Source: CAIWHR01 sp040007035 | GTDB lineage: Bacteria; Pseudomonadota; Gammaproteobacteria; Burkholderiales; Casimicrobiaceae | Length of the DNA: 20,202 nucleotides | Reading direction: 5' to 3' | Assembly (NCBI GenBank): GCA_040007035.1 | Contig: JBDTVU010000057.1 | Location: 1 to 20,202, forward strand | In this document: piece after piece, positions 14,985 to 20,202 of the stretch | Position numbering within the stretch: position 1 is the stretch's first letter | Layout: each line of letters opens with the position of its first letter | Position numbers and translations under genes: made by a program | The notes under the pieces: generated by a model | The model's database searches: none | Told to the model about the DNA's origin: nothing | The model's input: only the letters and a program-made list of their open reading frames with translations

Positions 14985-15347
14985 ATGCCGATCTACGAAT
15001 ACCGGTGCGCCGCCTGCGGCCACGAACTCGAAGCACTGCAGAAGTTCTCCGAGCCGCCGCTGAAGTCGTGCCCCACCTGCCACAAGGACGAACTGGTGAA
15101 GCTCATGTCGGCGGCCGGATTCCAGCTCAAGGGCAGCGGCTGGTACGCCACCGACTTCAAGGGCAGCGGCAAGCCCGTCGACAGGAAGGCCGGCGAAACG
15201 AAGACGGAAACGAAGGCGGAAGCGAAAACTGAAACGAAGGCCGATGCCAAGGCGGACGCGAAGGCGGATGCGAAGGCCGGCACCAAGGCCGGTGCCGCAC
15301 CGTCGACGCCGACAACCAGCTCCGACGCCGGTTCCACCTCCTCCTGA
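14985..15347 (+). CDS. FmdB-family zinc-ribbon protein with Lys-rich repeat tail
   Basis: This 120-residue protein begins MPIYEYRCAACGHELE and carries a second CPTC, forming a four-Cys zinc ribbon in the first 32 residues. The FQLKGSGWYATDF segment that defines the FmdB family follows. Its biochemical role is not established; the name comes from a formamidase-linked regulator. GAGGA five bases before ATG 14985 supports the start. From residue 71 the protein changes to a low-complexity tail in which Lys recurs every fourth residue through Lys101, ending in a Ser/Thr-rich tip. It is the first gene of an apparent fmdB - DUF502 - aspS transcription unit, an arrangement I know from betaproteobacteria. 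Confidence 0.93.
   Translation: MPIYEYRCAACGHELEALQKFSEPPLKSCPTCHKDELVKLMSAAGFQLKGSGWYATDFKGSGKPVDRKAGETKTETKAEAKTETKADAKADAKADAKAGTKAGAAPSTPTTSSDAGSTSS
15195..15290 (+). repeat. Degenerate 12-bp coding repeat (period-4 Lys tail of FmdB)
   Basis: About eight units of 12 bp encode (E/D)-x-K-x with Lys at residues 73, 77, 81, 85, 89, 93, 97 and 101. Early units are ET/EA K types; later ones converge on ADAK. The last ADAK units differ only at single bases, which suggests recent unit duplication by slippage. Confidence 0.7.
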
Positions 15348-15372
15348 TGGCACGACGTCCGCTCCGATCCCG

Positions 15373-16041
15373 ATGAAGCGCTACCTGATCGCCGGCCTCC
15401 TCGTCTGGGTTCCGCTCGGCATCACGATCTGGGTGATGAACGCGCTCGTCTCGACGCTCGACCAGACGTTGCTTCTGGTGCCGGAAATCGCCCAGCCCGA
15501 CAAGCTGCTCGGCTTCCACATTCCGGGCTTCGGTGTCCTGCTGTCGTTCGTCATCCTGCTCTTGACCGGCGCCGTCGCCGCCAATTTCATCGGCCAGCGG
15601 CTGATCCGGTTCTGGGAGGGTCTGCTCGGCCGCATCCCGTTCGTGAAATCGATCTACTCGTCGGTGAAGCAGGTCAGCGACACCGTGCTGTCCGACCAGG
15701 GCACGGCGTTTCGCAAGGCGCTGCTGGTCGAGTTCCCGCGGCCGGGCTGCTGGACGATCGCGTTCCAGACCGGCGTGCCTGCGGGCGAGGTTGCCGCCCA
15801 CCTGCCCGGCGAGCACATCAGCGTCTACGTGCCGACGACGCCGAACCCGACCGGCGGCTATTTCGTCATGGTGCCGCGGGCGAGCGCGCGCGACCTCGAC
15901 ATGACGGTCGACGAGGCGCTGAAGTACATCATCTCGATGGGCGTCGTTGCGCCGCACGCTTCGGCCTCGTCGCTGTCACACCCGCCGACGGAGCCCGCTG
16001 CCGGCACCTTCGACGCCGCGTCCGTGCCGCCGCGAAATTGA
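15373..16041 (+). CDS. DUF502 family inner-membrane protein
   Basis: This 222-residue protein has two membrane helices (about 4-24 and 52-74). They are followed by a conserved soluble region with RIPFVKSIYSSVKQ, LVEFPRPGCW and VPTTPNPTGGY, all typical of DUF502 proteins. No biochemical function is established for the family. It begins MKRYLIAGLLVWVPLGIT, the usual N-terminus, 25 bp after fmdB. The C-terminal 30 residues are Ala/Ser/Pro-rich and probably disordered. In betaproteobacteria this gene commonly lies between fmdB and aspS, as here. Confidence 0.92.
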   Translation: MKRYLIAGLLVWVPLGITIWVMNALVSTLDQTLLLVPEIAQPDKLLGFHIPGFGVLLSFVILLLTGAVAANFIGQRLIRFWEGLLGRIPFVKSIYSSVKQVSDTVLSDQGTAFRKALLVEFPRPGCWTIAFQTGVPAGEVAAHLPGEHISVYVPTTPNPTGGYFVMVPRASARDLDMTVDEALKYIISMGVVAPHASASSLSHPPTEPAAGTFDAASVPPRN

Positions 16042-16042
16042 T

Positions 16043-16091
16043 CGGGCAGGCTGCGACTCGCCGGCATGCGCCGGTCGGTCCGCCCTGCCCG
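16043..16091 (+). promoter_or_regulatory. Nested hairpin between DUF502 and aspS
   Basis: CGGGCAGG (16043-16050) pairs perfectly with CCTGCCCG (16084-16091). Inside it, CCGGC (16061-16065) pairs with GCCGG (16070-16074) around ATGC. It starts directly after the DUF502 stop and ends about 55 bases before aspS. It could be an mRNA processing or partial termination element that sets the level of aspS relative to the genes before it. No T-tract follows. Confidence 0.35.
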
Positions 16092-16145
16092 CCCCGAAAT
16101 CCGGACGCTGATCCCATCCCTGCATTTCCCTTTGTGGAGAACCGC

Positions 16146-17936
16146 TTGAAACGCACCGACTACTGCGGCCGCATTGACCGCCGCTTCCTCGCCCAGACCG
16201 TCACCGTGATGGGCTGGGTCCATCGCCGCCGCGACCACGGCGGCGTCATCTTCATCGACCTGCGCGACCGCGAGGGCTTGGTCCAGATCGTCTGCGATCC
16301 CGATCGCGCCGCGACGTTCGCCACGGCGGAGACGCTGCGCAACGAGTTCGTCGTCCGTGTCACCGGCGTCGTCCGGCCGCGCCCCGAGGGCACCGTCAAC
16401 CCGAACCTGACGTCGGGCGAGATCGAGCTGCTCGCGCACGAGATCGTCGTGCTCAACGCGTCGCTGACGCCGCCATTCCAGCTCGACGACGACAACCTGT
16501 CGGAAACGGTGCGGCTCACCCACCGCGTGCTCGACCTGCGCCGGCTTCAGATGCAGAAGAACCTGATGCTGCGCTACCGGACGGCGATGGCAGCGCGCAA
16601 GTACCTCGACGAGCACGGCTTCATCGACATCGAGACGCCGACACTCTACAAGTCCACACCCGAAGGCGCACGCGAGTTCCTGGTGCCGTCGCGGATCCAC
16701 CACGGGATGTTCTACGCACTGCCGCAGTCGCCGCAACTGTTCAAGCAGATGCTGATGATGGCGGGCTTCGACCGCTACTACCAGATCGTCAAGTGCTTCC
16801 GCGACGAGGACCTGCGCGCCGACCGTCAGCCCGAGTTCACCCAGATCGACATCGAGACGTCGTTCCTCGACGAACTCGAGATCCGCGAGATCATGGAAGG
16901 CCTGGTGCGGACGATGTTCACGGACGCAATGGGCGTCCTGCTGCCGAGCCCGTTCCCGATCATGACCTACGCCGACGCGATCCGCGACTACGGCTCCGAC
17001 AAGCCCGACCTGCGCGTGCCGCTGAAGCTCACCGAGCTGACCGACGTGATGAAGGCGGCGGAGTTCAAGGTGTTCCGCGCCGCCGCCGAACTGCCCAACG
17101 GCCGCGTCGCGGCGCTGCGCGTCCCGGGCGGCGCCACGCTGACGCGCAAGGAGATCGACGATTACACGACGTTCGTGAAGATCTACGGCGCCGGCGGCCT
17201 CGCCTACCTCAAAGTCAACGATGCCACCAGGCCGAACGAGGAAGGGCTGCAGTCGCCGATCGTCAAGTTCCTGTCTGCCGAAATCCTGAAGGCGATCCTC
17301 GAGCGGACGGGTGCCTCCACCGGCGACCTGATCTTCTTTTCCGCGGACAAGGACAAGGTCGTCAACGATTCGCTTGGTGCGCTGCGGGCGAAGGTGGGCC
17401 ACGACCGCGGGTTCGCCGTCGCCGGCTGGCATCCGCTGTGGGTCGTCGACTTCCCGATGTTCGAGTACGACGACGCAGCGGGGACGTGGGCGGCGCGGCA
17501 CCACCCGTTCACCGCGCCGAAGGACGGCCACGAGGAGCTCTTCGTCACCGATCCGGCGCGCGCGCTGGCGAAGGCCTACGATGTCGTGCTGAACGGCTGG
17601 GAGATCGGCGGCGGCTCGGTGCGGATCCACAAGTCCGACGTGCAGGCCAAGGTGTTCGCGGCGCTGAGGATCAGCCCGGAAGACCAGCGGAAGAAGTTCG
17701 GATTCCTGCTCGATGCGCTGCAATACGGCGCGCCGCCGCACGGCGGCATCGCGTTCGGCCTCGACCGCATCGTCACGATGATGGCCGGCGCCGAGTCGAT
17801 CCGCGACGTGATCGCGTTCCCGAAGACGCAGCGCGGACAGGACCTGCTGATCGACGCGCCGTCGGCGGCGACCGAGCAGCAGCTTCGCGATCTGCACATC
17901 CGCGTCCGCGCGTCGGATGCGGTGAAGACACCGTAG
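16146..17936 (+). CDS. aspS: Aspartate--tRNA ligase, probably non-discriminating (Asp/Asn)
   Basis: This 596-residue class II synthetase charges tRNA-Asp and probably also tRNA-Asn. An N-terminal OB anticodon-binding domain (about 1-110) is followed by the catalytic core. Motif 2 is FRDEDLRADRQPEFTQID from residue 218. A bacterial GAD insertion lies at about 290-420, and motif 3 is GIAFGLDR (534-541). The TTG start at 16146 is chosen because GGAGA (16136-16140) lies five bases upstream and the first residues then align with the family (KRTDYCG). A GTG at 16134 is in frame but has no Shine-Dalgarno. WVHRRRDHGG places His at residue 31, the residue associated with relaxed tRNA choice in Pseudomonas-type enzymes, where E. 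coli has Leu. If so, the organism would use GatCAB to make Asn-tRNA. Confidence 0.96.
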   Translation: MKRTDYCGRIDRRFLAQTVTVMGWVHRRRDHGGVIFIDLRDREGLVQIVCDPDRAATFATAETLRNEFVVRVTGVVRPRPEGTVNPNLTSGEIELLAHEIVVLNASLTPPFQLDDDNLSETVRLTHRVLDLRRLQMQKNLMLRYRTAMAARKYLDEHGFIDIETPTLYKSTPEGAREFLVPSRIHHGMFYALPQSPQLFKQMLMMAGFDRYYQIVKCFRDEDLRADRQPEFTQIDIETSFLDELEIREIMEGLVRTMFTDAMGVLLPSPFPIMTYADAIRDYGSDKPDLRVPLKLTELTDVMKAAEFKVFRAAAELPNGRVAALRVPGGATLTRKEIDDYTTFVKIYGAGGLAYLKVNDATRPNEEGLQSPIVKFLSAEILKAILERTGASTGDLIFFSADKDKVVNDSLGALRAKVGHDRGFAVAGWHPLWVVDFPMFEYDDAAGTWAARHHPFTAPKDGHEELFVTDPARALAKAYDVVLNGWEIGGGSVRIHKSDVQAKVFAALRISPEDQRKKFGFLLDALQYGAPPHGGIAFGLDRIVTMMAGAESIRDVIAFPKTQRGQDLLIDAPSAATEQQLRDLHIRVRASDAVKTP

Positions 17937-18070
17937 CGGCGGCCGGGCCGCGCTGGAGGGCAGCCGGGCAACCACGCGCCGGCGTGCGCCCCGTGGCAGC
18001 AGATCAGCGCAGTTGCCGCTTCGCGGCCCGCGGGCGCCCTGGGCGGGCATCCAATTCGCCGCGGCAACGT

Positions 18071-18084
18071 TAGAATGTGCGATG
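18071..18084 (+). promoter_or_regulatory. Candidate -10 box with start codon at the expected transcription start
   Basis: TAGAAT (18071-18076) matches the -10 consensus at five of six positions. No convincing -35 is seen. Initiation 6-8 bases downstream would fall at or next to the ATG at 18082, which also has no Shine-Dalgarno, so the RNase mRNA may be leaderless. Confidence 0.4.
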
Positions 18085-18471
18085 GCCGCCCTTCGCCCGA
18101 GGCTGTACTCCGCAACGCTCGCCGCGCTCGCATTCGTTGCGCTGGCGCTGGCCGCGCCGCTGGCTGCGCGCACGACGCCGACCGGCGCCGACATCGATGT
18201 AAGCGCGTTGCCGGCGGAGGCCCGCGCCACGCTCGCGCAGATCCACCGCGGCGGCCCTTTCCGCTACGACCGCGACGGCATCGTGTTCGGCAACCGCGAG
18301 CACCTGCTGCCGTCGAAGCCGCGCGGCCACTACCACGAGTACACGGTCCCGACGCCCGGCGCATCGACGCGCGGCGCGCGTCGCATCATCTGCGGCGGCC
18401 CCCCCAGGGCGCCGGAAGCCTGCTGGTACACCGACGACCACTACCAGTCGTTCCGGAGGATTCTCGAATGA
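18082..18471 (+). CDS. Secreted guanyl-specific ribonuclease (RNase Sa / N1-T1 family)
   Basis: This 129-residue protein is predicted to be exported and to cut RNA after guanosine. Residues 1-32 are a signal peptide (Arg-containing N-terminus, Ala/Leu core, AAPLAAR). The mature part follows Streptomyces RNase Sa closely: SALPAEARATL, GGPF-Y--DG-VF-NRE, HYHEYTVPTPG, TRGARRIICG and DDHYQSF. The catalytic triad of that family is present as Glu86, Arg101 and His120 (RNase Sa Glu54, Arg69, His85). A short insertion with an extra Cys114 lies before the final His segment. The gene for a barstar-type inhibitor overlaps its stop by four bases (ATGA). The start is chosen because the signal peptide begins there. 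The likely role is an extracellular nuclease used for competition or nutrient release, with self-protection by the inhibitor; this is inferred. Confidence 0.93.
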   Translation: MAALRPRLYSATLAALAFVALALAAPLAARTTPTGADIDVSALPAEARATLAQIHRGGPFRYDRDGIVFGNREHLLPSKPRGHYHEYTVPTPGASTRGARRIICGGPPRAPEACWYTDDHYQSFRRILE

Positions 18472-18857
18472 AGGTTCCCGATCTCCACGATCTGGAAACG
18501 GCGGGCGTCCACGCCTGGCCCGGCGACGCGCACCCGCTCGCCGCTGCGGCGGCTGCGGCGAAGCTCCGGTTCCATTCCGTAGACCTCAAGGGTGTCAACA
18601 GCAAGGCCGAGCTGCTGGCCGCTCTCGCGAAGGGCCTCTCGCTGCCGGAGCATTTCGGCAACAACTGGGATGCGCTCGCCGACGCGGTCGAAGACGGCGA
18701 CTGGCTCGGAAAGACCGGTTGCGTCATCGCGCTCCCGCACGCCAGCCCGTACCGCAAGGCGCACGGCGTCGACTGGACGACGTTCGAGGACATCCTCGCC
18801 GAAGCGTCCGATTACTGGCGCGAGCGCCACAAGCCGTTCTGGGCGTTCGTCGGTTGA
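18468..18857 (+). CDS. Barstar-family ribonuclease inhibitor
   Basis: This 129-residue cytosolic protein should bind and block the RNase encoded just before it. The barstar core starts near residue 33 (LRFHSVDLKGVNSKAELL). It contains LPEHFGNNWDALAD, in which Asp68 and Asp72 align with barstar Asp35 and Asp39, the residues that plug the nuclease active site. The C-terminal strand FWAFVG is also typical. It is longer than Bacillus barstar (89-90 residues) by an N-terminal arm of about 30 residues, as is common in proteobacterial relatives. The ATG overlaps the RNase stop and has a strong GGAGG (18455-18459) eight bases upstream. This should ensure inhibitor synthesis at or above the level of the toxin. 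Its own stop overlaps the nudB start. Confidence 0.94.
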   Translation: MKVPDLHDLETAGVHAWPGDAHPLAAAAAAAKLRFHSVDLKGVNSKAELLAALAKGLSLPEHFGNNWDALADAVEDGDWLGKTGCVIALPHASPYRKAHGVDWTTFEDILAEASDYWRERHKPFWAFVG

Positions 18858-19315
18858 CCGGCCGCAAGATCCCCGTCTCCACGCTGGTGCTGGTTCACAC
18901 CCGGGACCTGCACGTGCTGCTGATCGAGCGCGCCGATTTCCCCGGCTACTGGCAGTCGGTCACCGGGAGCCAGGAGCCCGGCGAAAGCCTCGTCGCCACC
19001 GCGAGCCGCGAGCTGACGGAGGAAACCGGCATCGTTGCCGCGGATCACGGCGGGCTCGTCGACTGGCAGTTGTCGAACGTCTACGAGATCTATCCGCAGT
19101 GGCGGTATCGCTATCCGACCGGAACGACGCACAACACCGAGCACGTGTTCGCGCTCGAAGTGCCGGCGCCGGTGCCCGTCGTGCTGGAGCCGCGCGAGCA
19201 TCTGCAGCATCTGTGGCTGCCGTGGCGCGACGCCACGGCGAAATGCTTTTCATGGTCCAACCGCGCGGCGATCGAGAAGTTGCCGCAGCGGATTTTTCCA
19301 AGGAGCGCAACATGA
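18854..19315 (+). CDS. nudB: Dihydroneopterin triphosphate diphosphatase (Nudix)
   Basis: NudB removes pyrophosphate from dihydroneopterin triphosphate in folate synthesis. The Nudix box is complete (G, x5, E, x7, REL-EE-GI) in the segment starting GSQEPGES, and the N-terminus KIPVSTLVLVH with LLIERADFPGYWQSVTGS is characteristic of NudB. The start chosen is TTG at 18854, overlapping the barstar stop (TTGA). It gives 153 residues and places the conserved KIPVS directly after the start. An in-frame ATG far upstream would lie inside barstar and add non-homologous sequence. There is no Shine-Dalgarno, so translation probably depends on barstar translation. In many betaproteobacteria this gene follows aspS directly; here the RNase-barstar pair lies between. 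Confidence 0.9.
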   Translation: MTGRKIPVSTLVLVHTRDLHVLLIERADFPGYWQSVTGSQEPGESLVATASRELTEETGIVAADHGGLVDWQLSNVYEIYPQWRYRYPTGTTHNTEHVFALEVPAPVPVVLEPREHLQHLWLPWRDATAKCFSWSNRAAIEKLPQRIFPRSAT

Positions 19316-20064
19316 CGACCCGATCCCACCGACCCGCTGCCGCCAGCACACTCGCTGCCGCTCTTGCCGTAGCCGCCGGCATCGCCTGCCTGCCGCCCGC
19401 CTTCGCGCAGGAGCCGGCACCGCCGGCCTCGCCGATCGTCGCGGTCAACGCCGCGGCCACCGCGACCGTCGCCAACGACCGGATGCACGCGTGGCTGCGG
19501 GCCGAAGCGGAGAACACCGACCCCGCCGCCGCCGGCGCCAGCGTCAACGCAAAGATGGCCACCGCGCTCGCACGCGCGAAAGCCGTCGCCGGCGTCGACG
19601 CGCGGACGCTCGGCTACTCGACGTACCAGATCGCCGAGAAGGGCCAGCCGCCGCGCTGGCGCGCCGCACAGACGCTCGGCCTCGAGAGCGCCAACTTCGA
19701 CGCGCTGTCCGCTCTCGTCACCCGGTTGCAGGCGACCGACGGCATGCTGCTGTCCGGAATGCAGTTCGCGCTCGCCGACGCGACGCGCCGCAAGACGGAA
19801 GACCAGTTGACGCAGGAGGCGATCAAAGCCTGGCAACTGCGCGCGCAGCAGGCTGCGCAGGGTTTCGGCTTCACCGGCTATCGCACCGGCCGCGTCGCGA
19901 TCCAGACCAACGATTTCGGCCGGCCGCAGCCGATGCTGATGCGGGCGCAGGCCGCGCCGATGGGCGCCGGCGCGCCGGTGGCCGCCGAGGGCGGAACGAC
20001 CGACGTGACCGTCACCGTCGCCGGCGACGCGATCCTCGAGCCGGCGAAGGCGTTGGCGCGCTGA
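19312..20064 (+). CDS. Secreted SIMPL-domain (DUF541) protein
   Basis: This 250-residue protein has a signal peptide (residues 1-32, cleavage after PAFA), so it is periplasmic or secreted. The rest matches the SIMPL/DUF541 family: an early strand with VNAAATATVANDR, a Lys/Ala-rich helix, and LGYSTYQIAEKG near the middle. A C-terminal strand follows, with TDVTVTVAGDAILEP. No enzymatic role is known for the family; relatives form ring-like oligomers in the envelope. AAGGAG (19300-19305) six bases before the ATG at 19312 is the best Shine-Dalgarno of the window, and the start overlaps the nudB stop (ATGA). It is the last gene of the RNase-barstar-nudB unit and is followed after nine bases by a strong hairpin. 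Confidence 0.88.
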   Translation: MTTRSHRPAAASTLAAALAVAAGIACLPPAFAQEPAPPASPIVAVNAAATATVANDRMHAWLRAEAENTDPAAAGASVNAKMATALARAKAVAGVDARTLGYSTYQIAEKGQPPRWRAAQTLGLESANFDALSALVTRLQATDGMLLSGMQFALADATRRKTEDQLTQEAIKAWQLRAQQAAQGFGFTGYRTGRVAIQTNDFGRPQPMLMRAQAAPMGAGAPVAAEGGTTDVTVTVAGDAILEPAKALAR

Positions 20065-20073
20065 GTTCGATCG

Positions 20074-20095
20074 GCGCCCGGACGGCACCGGGCGC
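20074..20095 (+). terminator. GC-rich hairpin after the SIMPL gene, candidate terminator
   Basis: GCGCCCGG (20074-20081) and CCGGGCGC (20088-20095) form a perfect 8-bp stem with a six-base loop, nine bases after the stop codon. No T-run follows, so it may act with Rho or as a 3'-end block. It is the strongest simple hairpin at a gene end in this window. Confidence 0.5.
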
Positions 20096-20202
20096 GCAGT
20101 ACCGCTGCATCGACGCGAATGGCCTCGCTCAGGAGTACGGCGGCGATCGAGACGGCTTCCCCAGCAGGTAGAAACCGAACCCGAGCGTGTCGCGCCCCTA
20201 GC

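Noticed and set aside
15195..15290. Possible CRISPR-like or microsatellite array in the 12-bp repeats.
   Set aside because: The units are in frame inside fmdB, too short and without spacers; they encode a low-complexity tail.
17937..18081. Possible terminator or small RNA in the aspS-RNase gap.
   Set aside because: Only short GC-palindromic pieces (for example GCCCGC/GCGGGC near 18026-18048) were seen, no T-tract and no stem better than expected for such composition.
15858..18230. A 790-codon minus-strand open frame opposite aspS.
   Set aside because: No recognisable domain and biased composition; aspS on the plus strand is certain.
20130..20202. A minus-strand peptide of about 22 residues containing RDTLGFGFYLLGKP, which looks coding-like and could be the C-terminus of a facing gene.
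   Set aside because: The same frame has a TAG at 20200-20198, so it is closed on both sides within the window. Without sequence beyond the edge no gene can be supported.

Overview
The window is G+C-rich DNA, densely coded with short gaps, and most likely from a betaproteobacterium (Burkholderiales or Rhodocyclales type). The main evidence is the order fmdB - DUF502 membrane protein - aspS - (insert) - nudB, which I know from that class. The AspRS has a His at residue 31, as in bacteria that make Asn-tRNA indirectly, and codon use is strongly G/C-ending. I see no rRNA, tRNA, CRISPR array, insertion sequence or phage gene. The content is chromosomal, with two accessory-looking patches: the crystallin gene and the RNase-barstar pair.

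Left part (1-7161). A minus-strand DNA-repair pair, a family-5 uracil-DNA glycosylase followed by uvrC, runs off the left edge. Divergent from it is an alpha/beta hydrolase, which ends tail-to-tail with a very large cytosolic c-di-GMP enzyme. That enzyme has seven tandem PAS domains, then GGDEF and EAL. The seven PAS units sit at an exact 125-residue (375-bp) period.

Middle (7162-12463, plus strand). A 435-bp intergenic region carries a candidate promoter and a structured leader. It is followed by an NhaD-like Na+/H+ antiporter, a secreted protein with three beta/gamma-crystallin domains, a CoA-binding protein, O-acetylhomoserine sulfhydrylase (metY) and a DsbB-type oxidoreductase with an extra N-terminal membrane region. 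The last three overlap one another, and each start sits inside the end of the gene before.

Right part (12587-20202). A minus-strand cluster (NfeD-like protein, SPFH/stomatin protein, short-chain dehydrogenase) faces DsbB tail-to-tail and diverges from fmdB. Then fmdB, DUF502 and aspS run on the plus strand. After aspS comes a four-gene, overlapping set: a secreted RNase Sa-type guanyl RNase, its barstar-type inhibitor, nudB (folate synthesis) and a secreted SIMPL-domain protein. A strong GC hairpin follows. The RNase-barstar pair splits the usual aspS-nudB neighbourhood and is the most likely accessory system in the window. Nothing supportable was found in the last ~100 bases.
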